The notes: a model not told the origin generated them from the letters alone. 64,000 nucleotides of DNA from Vulcanococcus sp. (GCA_019264575.1 JAHUZV010000027.1:62001-126000); one strand, 5' to 3'. Counted from the stretch's first letter, positions 35,880 through 44,802 are shown. Translations and numbers: made by a program.

Positions 35880-37097
35880 TCAGAAGATCTCCGCGGGATC
35901 GGCATCGGCCAGGCGCCGCATGGCCAAACCAGCGGAGGCCATGCACATCACCACAATCATGGTGAACACGGTCACCGCGCGGGTGGTGTCCATGAACACA
36001 GGCAGCTGGGTGGCGCTGCGCACCAGCAGATACAACCCCTGCCCGGCGGCGTAGGCCGGCAGGTAGCCAAAGGCGGCCAGCAACAGCCCCTCGCGGGCCA
36101 CCACGCCCAGCAGGCTGATCAGGTTGTATCCCATCGCCATCAAGGTGGCGTATTCCGGCAGGTGATCACTCACGTCGGAGTAGAGCACCTGATACACGAT
36201 CACGCAGCCCACCACGAAGCCCATCGCGGCCCCCAGGGTGAAGATGAAGCCGATCGAGGTGCTGGTGCGCCAGTAGTTCTGCTCGAAGTCGATGAAGCCT
36301 TGCTTGGTGAGCACGGTCACATCGCTCGGCAACTGCGCCTGAAGCCGCTTCGCCACGGCGGCTGGATCACTGCCCGGCTTCAAACGGATCAGCCCCACTT
36401 CGATGCTGCCCGGGGGGGTGTTGGGCACCAACTCGAGGAAGGTTTCCGAGCTGGTGAGCAGGTTGCCGTCAGCGCCGAAAGAGGTGCCCAGGCCGACCAA
36501 ACCAGCGACGCGCACGCGCTTGCCAGCGATTTCGCTCTCCACGGTGCGGCCGGCCTTGAACCATGACGCCACCGGGCCGAATTCCGGCCTGGATTGCTCA
36601 TCGAACAGAACGCGGCCCTTCTGCGTGAGCAAACGGGCCTTCGGCGCCAGGCTCGGATCAGTGAACAGGGGGTCGTTGGGCTCAAAGCCGAGGGTGAGGA
36701 TCGAGCGAGTGCCGCGGGTTTCGGGGTTGCGCCAGAGCAGCAGGTTCCAGTGCACCGGCGTGATTCCTTCCACCTCCGGTGCCGCCATCGCCTGCACGAG
36801 CCGGCGCTTGGGGAAGCCCGCCATGCTCACCGAGCTGGTGGAGCGCGGGCTGATCAACACCAGATCGGCATCAAACAGCCGGTGGATGGTGACGCTGGCA
36901 TCAAACAGGCCGTCGCGAAACCCCAGCTGCATGAACATCAGGATTCCGGCGAAGCTGATCCCAGCCAATGCCACCGCAAGCCGCACAGGCTGCCGAGTGA
37001 GCAGCAGAAGCGACAGGGGAATGCCGCGGCGCTGCCAGAGGCCAACCAGACAGCGTTGAACCCCCAGGGGTTGGGCGCGCAAAGGCTCCTGGATCAC
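35880..37097 (-). CDS. devC: DevC-type ABC exporter permease
   Basis: A 405-residue permease of the DevC/MacB type. One TM helix near the N-terminus (LAVALAGISFAGILMFMQLGF) is followed by a large periplasmic domain and three TM helices in the C-terminal third (SIGFIFTLGAAMGFVVGCVI, LLGVVAREGLLLAAFGYL and VFTMIVVMCMASAGLAM). The start is GTG, overlapping the devB stop by 4 bp (GTGA). This architecture belongs to mechanotransmission-type exporters of lipids or peptides. Confidence 0.88.
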   Translation of the reverse strand: MIQEPLRAQPLGVQRCLVGLWQRRGIPLSLLLLTRQPVRLAVALAGISFAGILMFMQLGFRDGLFDASVTIHRLFDADLVLISPRSTSSVSMAGFPKRRLVQAMAAPEVEGITPVHWNLLLWRNPETRGTRSILTLGFEPNDPLFTDPSLAPKARLLTQKGRVLFDEQSRPEFGPVASWFKAGRTVESEIAGKRVRVAGLVGLGTSFGADGNLLTSSETFLELVPNTPPGSIEVGLIRLKPGSDPAAVAKRLQAQLPSDVTVLTKQGFIDFEQNYWRTSTSIGFIFTLGAAMGFVVGCVIVYQVLYSDVSDHLPEYATLMAMGYNLISLLGVVAREGLLLAAFGYLPAYAAGQGLYLLVRSATQLPVFMDTTRAVTVFTMIVVMCMASAGLAMRRLADADPAEIF

Positions 37098-37990
37098 GGG
37101 GTGAAGCGGGCGATCACCTTCAAACCAGCCAGATCGCGCACCTTGCCCGCATCAGCTGGATCCAGAGCCAAGCGCACTTCCACCACGCGCGCATCGGCAT
37201 CGCCGGTGGGATCGGTGGAGAGCACGGCCCGTTGGCGCACCTGGGGTGAAATGCGGGTCACCCGTGCCTGGAGAGTGCCGCTGAACCCACCGTTTTCACT
37301 CACCAGCGACACCACCTGGCCCAGCTTCACGCGGTTGATGTCGCTCTCGTACACCTCCGCCACCGCTTCCATCTGATCGCCGGCACCCAGCTCCAGCACG
37401 CCGTCGCCAGCGGGGCGTTCACCAGGGCGGCTGTGAATCTTGAGCACCGTGCCCGCCAGGGGAGCGCGCAGTTCGCTGTCGGCCAGATCCACCTGCAGGC
37501 CCTGGCGCTGGGCCACAGCTTCCCGCAGCTGGCCCTGGAGCTTCACCAGCTCATCTTTTTTCTCTTCCAGCAGCACCATGGCCGCTGCTCCGGAGTTGGC
37601 CGCGCTCTGGTAGCGCTCGATCTCGCGGTTCTGCAGGCGGATCTGCATCTGCAGGCTGGCGATCCGGGCCTGCAGCGCTGCCAGATCAGCCACCAATTTC
37701 GGGCGGCTATCGAAGGTGGCTAGCAGTTGGCCCTGCTTCACTCTCTGGCCCTCTTCAACAGCCAGGCTGAGCAGCCGCGGACTGCCCCCCATGGCACTGG
37801 TGGGAGCCGCCAGGCGGCGCACATCACCGGCGGGAAGCAACGTGCCCAGGGCGGACACGGCTTCAAGCCTTGGCGCGGTGGCCACAGCCGGAACGGGAGC
37901 CGGAGCTTTAGGGGTGGAGCGGCGGGACACAGCCACAGCCAGCACCACCACCAGCAGGGCGCTGCCAGCAATCAGCCAAGGGCGACGCAT
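37094..37990 (-). CDS. devB: DevB-type membrane fusion protein (HlyD family)
   Basis: A 298-residue periplasmic adaptor. One N-terminal anchor helix (LIAGSALLVVVLAVAVS) is followed by a lipoyl half-motif, a coiled-coil hairpin from about 95-165 (LQARIASLQMQIRLQNREIE, LLEEKKDELVKLQGQLREAV), the second lipoyl half (LRAPLAGTVLKIHSRPGE) and a beta-barrel. It connects DevCA to an outer-membrane channel. The ATG at 37990 overlaps the pcyA stop by one base; a long upstream frame is antisense noise within pcyA. Confidence 0.9.
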   Translation of the reverse strand: MRRPWLIAGSALLVVVLAVAVSRRSTPKAPAPVPAVATAPRLEAVSALGTLLPAGDVRRLAAPTSAMGGSPRLLSLAVEEGQRVKQGQLLATFDSRPKLVADLAALQARIASLQMQIRLQNREIERYQSAANSGAAAMVLLEEKKDELVKLQGQLREAVAQRQGLQVDLADSELRAPLAGTVLKIHSRPGERPAGDGVLELGAGDQMEAVAEVYESDINRVKLGQVVSLVSENGGFSGTLQARVTRISPQVRQRAVLSTDPTGDADARVVEVRLALDPADAGKVRDLAGLKVIARFTP

Positions 37991-38721
37991 CAGGCCAGAG
38001 GCAGTGGATCGTCGAAGAGCAGCTCCTCGATGTAGCGATCCGCCCAGAGAGGGTTGAAGGCCTTCTCCAGCACTCGCCTGGTCTTGTCGTTGCGCTTCTG
38101 CTGCCGGCAATAGGAGAGCTGCCCTTCGTGCCGTTTCACGGTATCCGGGTGGTCGATCGGCTGCGGCTGAGCGGCCCGGCATGCCGCGCTGAGCACCTGC
38201 AGGAAGTCGCCCACGACACCGATGAACTGCTGCTCCTCCTCCTGATCGGCTGGGCGCACAAAACGCACATACGGAGAGAAGATCGTGCCCCACTCCGGCA
38301 GCTCGCGCTCCTGGCTGAAGCTGCGCTTCGGCAGCGCCGCCAACCCCTGAGCCACGGCTTCAGGCAGCGCACCGGTCACGGGCGAGAGATCCACAATCGC
38401 GGCCGACACCACACCGCGGCCGGCCACGATGTCGGCACCGAACACCGGCAGGTCGTAGCGGGGATCGGGGAAATACACGCAGTGCAGGATCTGCAATCCA
38501 GCCCCCAGGCGTGCCGTTTCGAGGTGGAGCTTGCGCAGGCCCTGGCACTGGCGCAGCTCATTGCGGATGAACAGCGCTTCGCCATCGAGGCTGCCGCTGA
38601 TCGCCTCCAGCTCGGGATCCACCGCCAACGGCTGTAGGCCAGGCAGCTGATCCCAGCTTTGGCGGATCTGATCCGCCAGTGCATCCACCAGCGGATGAAT
38701 TCCCAAGGCAGCTGAACTCAT
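37990..38721 (-). CDS. pcyA: Phycocyanobilin:ferredoxin oxidoreductase
   Basis: PcyA reduces biliverdin IXalpha to phycocyanobilin with four ferredoxin electrons, making the phycobilisome and phytochrome chromophore. The 243-residue product carries the active-site residues at positions consistent with the Synechocystis enzyme shifted by 8: Glu68 in LRKLHLETA, His80 in LQILHCVYFPDPRYD, and Asp97 in VFGADIVAGRG. The start is ATG 38721. It is the first gene of an apparent operon with devBCA, and is divergent from the M16 genes. Confidence 0.97.
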   Translation of the reverse strand: MSSAALGIHPLVDALADQIRQSWDQLPGLQPLAVDPELEAISGSLDGEALFIRNELRQCQGLRKLHLETARLGAGLQILHCVYFPDPRYDLPVFGADIVAGRGVVSAAIVDLSPVTGALPEAVAQGLAALPKRSFSQERELPEWGTIFSPYVRFVRPADQEEEQQFIGVVGDFLQVLSAACRAAQPQPIDHPDTVKRHEGQLSYCRQQKRNDKTRRVLEKAFNPLWADRYIEELLFDDPLPLA

Positions 38722-38790
38722 CGGTGGTCCTGGGAAACAGGCTGCTGATCCTGACAGCAGAATGAAGGTTCAGACACAGCGCTCGATCCG

Positions 38791-40056
38791 TTGCCCGCGT
38801 CGCCCGGTCCCTCGACCCCGCCCCTGCCGGATCCGCGGCGCCACCAACTCCAGAACGGCGTGAGCCTGGTGCAGATCGAGCTGCCCGAGGCGCCGGTGGT
38901 GTGCCTCGATCTTTGGTGCCGCGCCGGTAGCGCCTGTGAACGCGAAGCTGAATCGGGCTTGGCGCACTTCCTCGAGCACATGGTGTTCAAAGGAAGCGAG
39001 CGTCTCGACGCCGGTGAGTTCGACCTCAAAGTGGAGGCCCTAGGCGGCAACAGCAATGCCGCGACGGGCTTTGACGATGTGCACTATCACGTGCTGATCC
39101 CGCCCCAGGCAGCACCTGAGGCGCTGGATCTGCTGCTCGATCTGGTGCTGCAACCACGCCTCGACGGGGGCGACTTTGCGATGGAGCGCCAGGTGGTGCT
39201 CGAAGAGCTGGCTCAGAGCGAAGACCAACCGGAGGAGGTGGCGTTCCAGGAGCTGTTGCGTCAGGCCTGCGGCAGCCATGCGTACGGGCTACCGATCCTG
39301 GGGCGGCGCGAGGCCCTCGAGGCCCACACCCCCGAAGCCATGGCCGCCTTCCATCGGCGGCACTACAGGGCCGATCGCTGTTGCCTCTCGGTGGCCGGGC
39401 CCCTGGCTGGGCTGGAGCTGGAAGCGCGACTGAACCAATCCCCCCTGGCTGCGCTCAAGCCCTCCGAGCCGCAGGCGGCACTGCCCGAGTTGCAGCTCAA
39501 GCCGGGCCGCGATCGGATCGAACTGGCGCGGCTGGAGGCGGCAAGGCTGCTGATGGCCTGGCAGCTGCCGGGTGCCGCCGATCAAGACAGCGTGATGGGC
39601 GGCGATCTGCTCACCACCCTGCTGGCGGAGGGTCGGCGCAGCCGCCTGGTGGAGCAGTTGCGCGAGCGCCTGCGCCTGGTGGAAAGCATCGATCTCGATC
39701 TCAACGTGCTCGAGTCGGGCTGCCTGGTGCTGCTGGAGGCGGTGTGCGATCCCGAGCAGCTGCCGGCGGTGGAGCAGCAGGTGCGCCAGGTGTTGCTGGA
39801 GTTGATCGAGCAGGCGCCCAAACCGGCGGAAATGGAGCGGGCCAAACGCCTGGTGGGCAATGGCTATCGCTTCAGCCTGGAGGTGGCGGGATCGGTGGCC
39901 GCGATGGTGGGCAACAGTCAGTTGTGGGGCAGGAGCCACAACCTGCAGCGCCCGCTCGAGTGGCTGGAGGGCTGGAGCAGCGAGCGGCTCAGCCGCGAGG
40001 TGATTCCCTTGCTGCATCCCGATCAGGCCTTCTGCCTGCAGGCGGTGCCGGCATGA
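38791..40056 (+). CDS. M16 metallopeptidase, zinc-site subunit
   Basis: A 421-residue M16B protein. The inverted zinc motif HFLEH is at residues 59-63, followed by LGGNSNAATGFDDVHYHV and the distal glutamate in QVVLEELAQSEDQ near 135. The C-terminal half has lost the usual R/Y substrate motif (RLRLVESIDL in place of REKRGLAYxV). The start is uncertain: a TTG at 38791 is the first in frame and a GTG lies near residue 24. No signal peptide is seen. The next gene overlaps it (ATGA) and supplies the missing motif. Confidence 0.88.
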   Translation: MPASPGPSTPPLPDPRRHQLQNGVSLVQIELPEAPVVCLDLWCRAGSACEREAESGLAHFLEHMVFKGSERLDAGEFDLKVEALGGNSNAATGFDDVHYHVLIPPQAAPEALDLLLDLVLQPRLDGGDFAMERQVVLEELAQSEDQPEEVAFQELLRQACGSHAYGLPILGRREALEAHTPEAMAAFHRRHYRADRCCLSVAGPLAGLELEARLNQSPLAALKPSEPQAALPELQLKPGRDRIELARLEAARLLMAWQLPGAADQDSVMGGDLLTTLLAEGRRSRLVEQLRERLRLVESIDLDLNVLESGCLVLLEAVCDPEQLPAVEQQVRQVLLELIEQAPKPAEMERAKRLVGNGYRFSLEVAGSVAAMVGNSQLWGRSHNLQRPLEWLEGWSSERLSREVIPLLHPDQAFCLQAVPA

Positions 40057-41345
40057 GGGAGCGCGCAGTGCAGCAGCGGGTGCTGCCAGGTGGATGCCCG
40101 CTTTGGCTGATCGATCGGCCGGGGGCTGGGATTCTTTCGGCCAAGTTGTGGATGCGGGGAGGCAGCAGCAGCGATCCAAGCGGCCAACGCGGTGCCGCCC
40201 AGCTGCTGGCCGGGGTGTTGAGCCGCGGCTGCGGCGAGCTCAGCGGTGATGCCCTGGCCGATCTGGTGGAGGGTTGCGGCGCCGGGCTGCGCAGTGAAGC
40301 CGCGGAAGACGGCACCTTGATCAGCCTCAAGTGCGCCAGCAGTGATGCCGAGGCCCTGCTGCCGCTGCTGCTGGTGATGGTGAGGCGGCCCTGGCTGGTG
40401 GACGATCAAATCGATCTGGAGCGTCAGCTCAATCTGCAAACGCTGCAGCGCCAGAAGGAAGACCCGTTCCAACTGGCCCATGACCAGCTGCGCGTCCTGC
40501 TCTACGGCGATGGGCCTTACGGCCACGATGCCCTCGGGGTTGAAGCTGAGCTCAAAGCGATCGGCAAGCCGGAGCTCGAGCAGCTGGCGCGCAGCTATGG
40601 CCGCTCAGGCGCGGTGCTGGTGCTAGCGGGTGAGCTGCCCGCCGAAGCTGAACGCTGGCTGCTCTCAGGCCTGGGCGATGAGGCCTGGCCCTGCAGCGCG
40701 CCAGAGCGCCAAGCCGGCCCAACGGGCCTGCAGCAGCCCCAGCTGGCCTGCAGCAACGACGACACCGAGCAGCTGGTGCTGATGCTCGGCGCCAGCACCA
40801 CACCGCTGGGAGCACCGCACGCCCTGGCCCTGCGGCTGTTGCACTGCCACCTGGGGGTGGGCATGTCGAGCCGATTGTTTGTGGCGCTGCGGGAGGAGCA
40901 CGGCCTCGCCTACGACGTGGGCGTTCACTACCCAGCCCGGCTCGGGGATGCGCCCTTTGTGTTCCATCTCTCCACCAGCAGTGATCGGGCGGCGGAAGCC
41001 ACCCGCGAGCTGCTGAGCGAGTGGCAGCGGCTTTTGGATCAGGCGATCAGCGCCGCTGATCTGGAGCTGGCCCTAGCCAAGTTCCGCGGCCAGGAAGCGC
41101 TGGGCCGGCAAACCAGCAGCCAGATCGCTGATCGCCATGCCCTGGTGCTGGGCCATGGCCTGCCCTTTGATTTCGCCGATCAAAGCCTGCGGGATGCTGC
41201 CGAGCTCTCGCCGGAGCAGCTGCTGACCGCGGCACGGGAGCTGCTCACCCAGCCGAGCCTCAGCCTGTGCGGCCCCTCAGCAGCGCTCAAACAGGCCGAA
41301 GCGGTGTGGAACGCCCACAGCCTCAGTGGCGCTGCTAGGGGCTGA
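40053..41345 (+). CDS. M16 family protein, R/Y-motif subunit without zinc site
   Basis: A 430-residue M16 homologue. Where the zinc motif should be, the sequence reads GAAQLLAGVLSRGC, so the HxxEH is absent and it cannot bind zinc in the normal way. The C-terminal domain keeps MSSRLFVALREEHGLAYDV, with Arg280 and Tyr287 in the conserved R/Y positions. This is the pattern of the non-catalytic partner in heterodimeric M16B peptidases. The ATG overlaps the stop of the catalytic subunit, implying stoichiometric synthesis. The 3' end overlaps sipA by 11 bp. Confidence 0.88.
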   Translation: MRERAVQQRVLPGGCPLWLIDRPGAGILSAKLWMRGGSSSDPSGQRGAAQLLAGVLSRGCGELSGDALADLVEGCGAGLRSEAAEDGTLISLKCASSDAEALLPLLLVMVRRPWLVDDQIDLERQLNLQTLQRQKEDPFQLAHDQLRVLLYGDGPYGHDALGVEAELKAIGKPELEQLARSYGRSGAVLVLAGELPAEAERWLLSGLGDEAWPCSAPERQAGPTGLQQPQLACSNDDTEQLVLMLGASTTPLGAPHALALRLLHCHLGVGMSSRLFVALREEHGLAYDVGVHYPARLGDAPFVFHLSTSSDRAAEATRELLSEWQRLLDQAISAADLELALAKFRGQEALGRQTSSQIADRHALVLGHGLPFDFADQSLRDAAELSPEQLLTAARELLTQPSLSLCGPSAALKQAEAVWNAHSLSGAARG

Positions 41346-41574
41346 CGGCCTCCAGCTGCCGGGCTTCCAGCAAAAAGGTGCCGCGGCGGAAACGCACCGC
41401 TAGCTGCTCCAGGGCTCGTAAGCCCACCACCTCACCCTCTTCTTGCGCATCCACCAGATCGGGTGGACGCAGCATCGGCATCGGATCGGCACTTTTCAGA
41501 TAAGCGGGCAGCTCGCGCAGGCGCACGCGGCTGCCAACGGCGAAGGGCAAAGCCGGCGATGCGGGGTCGGTCAT
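41335..41574 (-). CDS. sipA: SipA, NblS-interacting regulator (DUF3148)
   Basis: A 79-residue SH3-like protein. The block FAVGSRVRLRELPAYLKSAD followed by PMPMLRPPDLV and FRRGTFLLEARQLE matches SipA/Ssl3451. In Synechococcus elongatus SipA binds the histidine kinase NblS and stimulates its signalling in high-light and nutrient stress. The ATG at 41574 was chosen, and the longer frame upstream runs antisense to bioY. It is convergent with the M16 pair and divergent from bioY. Confidence 0.88.
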   Translation of the reverse strand: MTDPASPALPFAVGSRVRLRELPAYLKSADPMPMLRPPDLVDAQEEGEVVGLRALEQLAVRFRRGTFLLEARQLEAVSP

Positions 41575-41637
41575 GGCGACACAATCGCTTGCAAGACCAC
41601 CACTCTCCTGCAGGATGGGGCCAGCGACCGGCCCTTC

Positions 41638-42210
41638 GTGCGAGCCCTCACCAACTGGAGCGGTGCCCTCGCCGGCCTCTTGCTGATCGTGTGTGGCGGC
41701 TTGGTGCAGGCGGCTCTTCCCGGCTTTGGGCCCACTGGATTCAGCCTGATCCCGCTGCCGATCACCCTGCAGGTGCCGGCTCTGCTGCTCACCGCCCTGG
41801 TGTGCGGTGCCCGCTCCGCCATGTTGGCGGGTGTGGCCTACATCAGCCTCGGACTCTTTCAACTGCCGGTGTTCCAGGCCGGTGGCGGGGTGAACTACCT
41901 GCTCGACCCTGGCTTTGGCTATCTCGCCGGCTTCCTGCCGGCAGCCTGGCTCACGGGCCGTCTGGCCCGCCAAAACGGGATGGACAACCTGCTCAGCCTC
42001 ACCGGCGCCGCCATGCTCGGGCTGCTGGTGCTGCAGCTCTGCGGCCTGGCCAATCTGCTGCTGGGGGGCCTGGTGGGCCGCTGGAACGGTGCCCTCCCTC
42101 AGCTGCTGATCAGCTACAGCTTTGGCCCGCTCGTGCCGCAGCTGCTGCTGTGTTGCGCCGTCGCCGTGCTGGCTCTGGGCCTGCGGCGTGTGCTGCTGCT
42201 GGAGTCATGA
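41638..42210 (+). CDS. bioY: BioY-family biotin transporter
   Basis: A 190-residue membrane S-component of an ECF-type biotin transporter. Hydrophobic helices cover most of the length. Family blocks are the ITLQVPALLLTALVCGAR region near residue 41, ISLGLFQLPVFQAGGG near 70 and LLDPGFGYLAGFLPAAWLTG near 90. No ATG fits; GTG 41638 is the best start. No BioM or BioN genes are near, as is common for solitary BioY. It overlaps lspA (ATGA). Confidence 0.85.
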   Translation: MRALTNWSGALAGLLLIVCGGLVQAALPGFGPTGFSLIPLPITLQVPALLLTALVCGARSAMLAGVAYISLGLFQLPVFQAGGGVNYLLDPGFGYLAGFLPAAWLTGRLARQNGMDNLLSLTGAAMLGLLVLQLCGLANLLLGGLVGRWNGALPQLLISYSFGPLVPQLLLCCAVAVLALGLRRVLLLES

Positions 42211-42677
42211 TCCGGCCGGTGTATCTCATTGCCCTGGCCGTGGTGGTGAGCGATCAACTGAGCAAGCTCGTGGCCCTGCAGCAGCTCAGCGGCCGCGGCG
42301 TTCAGCCCTTGTTCCCGGGCCTGCTGCAACAACGGCTGGTGTTCAACACAGGCGCGGCCTTCAGCATGCTGGAGGGCAATGCCTTTGGCCTTGGGCTGGT
42401 GAGTGCGGCAGTGGCCGTGGGGCTGGTGTTCTGGATTCAAACCAGCGGTGCACTCAGCCGCTGGCAGAGCCTGGGGCTGGGGCTGCTGCTCGGTGGAGCC
42501 ATCGGCAACGGGCTTGATCGCTGGCGGCTCGGCAGCGTGGTGGATTTTCTCGAGTTCGTGCCGGTGCAGTTTCCGGTGTTCAACCTGGCGGACACCGCGA
42601 TCAACCTGGCGGTGGTCTGCCTGCTGATCGATCTGCTGCGCCGCCAAGATGGGCGTCATGACCGCCCGGCCCGCTGA
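42207..42677 (+). CDS. lspA: Lipoprotein signal peptidase (signal peptidase II)
   Basis: LspA removes the signal peptide of diacylated prolipoproteins in the inner membrane. The protein has 156 residues and four TM helices. The catalytic aspartates lie in GNGLDRWRLGSVVDFLEF near residue 100 and VFNLADTAINLAV near 132, and the N-terminus holds SDQLSKLVALQQL and FNTGAAFSML. The ATG overlaps the bioY stop. The 3' end overlaps the FHA-PBP gene by 29 bp. Confidence 0.94.
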   Translation: MIRPVYLIALAVVVSDQLSKLVALQQLSGRGVQPLFPGLLQQRLVFNTGAAFSMLEGNAFGLGLVSAAVAVGLVFWIQTSGALSRWQSLGLGLLLGGAIGNGLDRWRLGSVVDFLEFVPVQFPVFNLADTAINLAVVCLLIDLLRRQDGRHDRPAR

Positions 42678-44790
42678 ACTGAGCTGGAGCAGCCTCGGCC
42701 AGAGCGAGCAGCGCCGGCAGCTCCAGCCCGGCACCTATCGCATCGGCCGCGACCCTTCATCTGAACTCCCCATCCAGGCTGCCGGGGTCAGCCAGCAACA
42801 CGCCTTGCTCGAGTGGGTGGGCGGCCACTGGCTGCTCACCGATCTGAACTCCACCAACGGGCTGTGGTGGCGCGGGCGGCGCATCCAGCAGCTGCTGCTC
42901 TGCGACGGCGATCGCATCCGCCTGGCTCCAACCGGCGCCGAAGGTGCCGCTGAACTGGTGTTTCATCAAGTGGCGCAACGGCCCTGGCGGCTGCTGCGGC
43001 AGTGGGGCAGTGCTACAGCTGCAGTGGTGGCCGCCGGCGGCCTGGCCCTACTGGGCGTTGGACGGCTGCAGGTGCCGGTGGGTGCTGGCCTTGGCGCCAG
43101 CCGCGGGCCGCTGCTGCTCTTCGATGGAGCCGATCGGCCGTTAATGGCTGCCGAATCGATTCAGCACCGCGAGCAGAACGATCTCAGCCGGTTTCCTCCG
43201 GAGCTGATCAGCACCCTGCTCGCGAGTGAGGACAACCGCTTCTGGTGGCACCCCGGCATCGATCCGATTGGCACGGCCCGGGCCCTGCTCACCAACCTCA
43301 GCGGTGGACGCGTGCTCGAGGGGGGCAGCACCCTCACCCAGCAGCTGGCGCGAAGCGTGCATCCCGAAACCGTGGGCCGCGGTGACACCTTGGGCCGCAA
43401 ATGGCGCGAGTTGTTGGTAGCACTGCAGCTGGAGGCCGGCCACAGCAAGCGGGATCTGCTGCTCAGTTATCTCAACCGGGTGTATCTGGGTGTGGGTTGG
43501 GGCTTTGAAGACGCCGCCCGCCACTACCTCGGCCGGCCTGCAAGCGATCTCACGCTCGAGCAAGCGGCGCTGCTGGTGGGGTTGCTGCCGTCGCCAAACG
43601 GCTTTAACCCCTGCACCCAACCGCAGGCGGCGCTCGATTCCCGCAATCGGGTGCTGCTGAAAATGGTGGAAGCAGGGCGGCTCAGCCAGCAGCGGGCCAG
43701 GAGCGCCCGTCGGCAACCCCTGCAGTTGGCACCCCAGGCCTGCGGTGCGGGAGCAGAGCAGACCGCACAACCGATGCCCTTCTACACCGATCAGGTGAAG
43801 CGGGATCTGGAGGCACTGCTTGGGGCCGATGTGGCGGCCGAAGGCAATTTTCTGGTGAGCACCTATCTCGATCCCCTGTTGCAGCAGGTGGTGGAGCGGC
43901 GCCTCAGCGCCTTGCTGCGCTCCAAGGCGGGGCCCCAGCAGGGTGCGGTGGTGGTGATCGACAGCCGCAACGGCGGCATCCTCGCCATCGCGGGCGGCCG
44001 CGACTACAGCCAGAGCCAATACAACCGGGCGAGCATGGCCCTGCGCCAACCGGGCAGCACCTTCAAGCTCTTCCCTTATCTCGCAGCCCTGGAGCTCGGT
44101 CTGCAACCCAGCGATCGGGTGAGCTGCGGTCCACTGGAATGGGGCGGGCAACTCTTCCGCAGCGGCTGCGGTGGCACTCTCAACCTTGAGCAGGCCCTCG
44201 CCAGCTCCAGCAACACTGCTGCCCTCCGCCTCGCCAGGCGCGTAGGGCTGGATCGGGTGATCGAAACCGCCCGCAAACTCGGCATCACCACACCCTTGGA
44301 GGCTGTGCCCGGCCTGGCCCTGGGGCAGGCCGAGGTTCGCTTGGTGGAACTCACCGGTGCCTATGCCGCGGTAGCCAACCAAGGCATCTGGCATCCGCCG
44401 AGCACGATTCGCCAACTCACCGATGCCGAACAACAGCGCAGCCGCACCAGCCAGGCGCAGGGCCAGGGCACAGGTCCAGGGCGGCGGGTGCTGAGCGAAG
44501 CCCAGGCCCACCAGATGCAGACAATGCTGCGGGCTGTGGTGCGCTCCGGCACGGGACGCACCGCACGGCTCGGCGGTGAGGAATGGGGCAAAACCGGCAC
44601 CACCAACAACGGCCGTGATCTGCTGTTCATGGGGGCTGAACCCAGCCGCCACTGGGTGATAGGCGTGTGGCTCGGCAATGACGACAACACCCCCACCGGA
44701 TCGAGCAGCGCCTTGGCGGCAGAGCTCTGGGGCGAGATCATCCGCTCAGCCGGTCGAGGCAGCCTCGATCGCGGCATCACCCTGCGCTGA
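42649..44790 (+). CDS. FHA-domain class A penicillin-binding protein
   Basis: A bifunctional peptidoglycan synthase of 713 residues with an N-terminal FHA domain. The FHA segment covers about residues 25-90 (YRIGRDPSSELPI, GVSQQHALLEW, LTDLNSTNGLWWRG). A TM helix follows near 125-150. The GT51 glycosyltransferase is at about 165-340 (ASEDNRFWWHPGIDPIG, GGSTLTQQLARS), and the transpeptidase at about 415-690 with Ser470 in QPGSTFKLF, SSSNTAA and GKTGTTNNGRD. FHA domains bind phosphothreonine, so cell-wall synthesis may be tied to Ser/Thr kinase signalling. A second ATG at 42658 is equally possible as start. Confidence 0.92.
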   Translation: MGVMTARPAELSWSSLGQSEQRRQLQPGTYRIGRDPSSELPIQAAGVSQQHALLEWVGGHWLLTDLNSTNGLWWRGRRIQQLLLCDGDRIRLAPTGAEGAAELVFHQVAQRPWRLLRQWGSATAAVVAAGGLALLGVGRLQVPVGAGLGASRGPLLLFDGADRPLMAAESIQHREQNDLSRFPPELISTLLASEDNRFWWHPGIDPIGTARALLTNLSGGRVLEGGSTLTQQLARSVHPETVGRGDTLGRKWRELLVALQLEAGHSKRDLLLSYLNRVYLGVGWGFEDAARHYLGRPASDLTLEQAALLVGLLPSPNGFNPCTQPQAALDSRNRVLLKMVEAGRLSQQRARSARRQPLQLAPQACGAGAEQTAQPMPFYTDQVKRDLEALLGADVAAEGNFLVSTYLDPLLQQVVERRLSALLRSKAGPQQGAVVVIDSRNGGILAIAGGRDYSQSQYNRASMALRQPGSTFKLFPYLAALELGLQPSDRVSCGPLEWGGQLFRSGCGGTLNLEQALASSSNTAALRLARRVGLDRVIETARKLGITTPLEAVPGLALGQAEVRLVELTGAYAAVANQGIWHPPSTIRQLTDAEQQRSRTSQAQGQGTGPGRRVLSEAQAHQMQTMLRAVVRSGTGRTARLGGEEWGKTGTTNNGRDLLFMGAEPSRHWVIGVWLGNDDNTPTGSSSALAAELWGEIIRSAGRGSLDRGITLR

Positions 44791-44802
44791 GGCCCGGCAC
44801 CT

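Noticed and set aside
37991..38293. Extension of devB upstream into pcyA
   Set aside because: This is another frame of pcyA; the anchor helix starts right after the ATG at 37990.
39381..40052. In-frame extension of the second M16 gene into the first
   Set aside because: The translation is Gly/Ala/Arg-rich shadow of the upstream M16 gene; the true start overlaps its stop at 40053.
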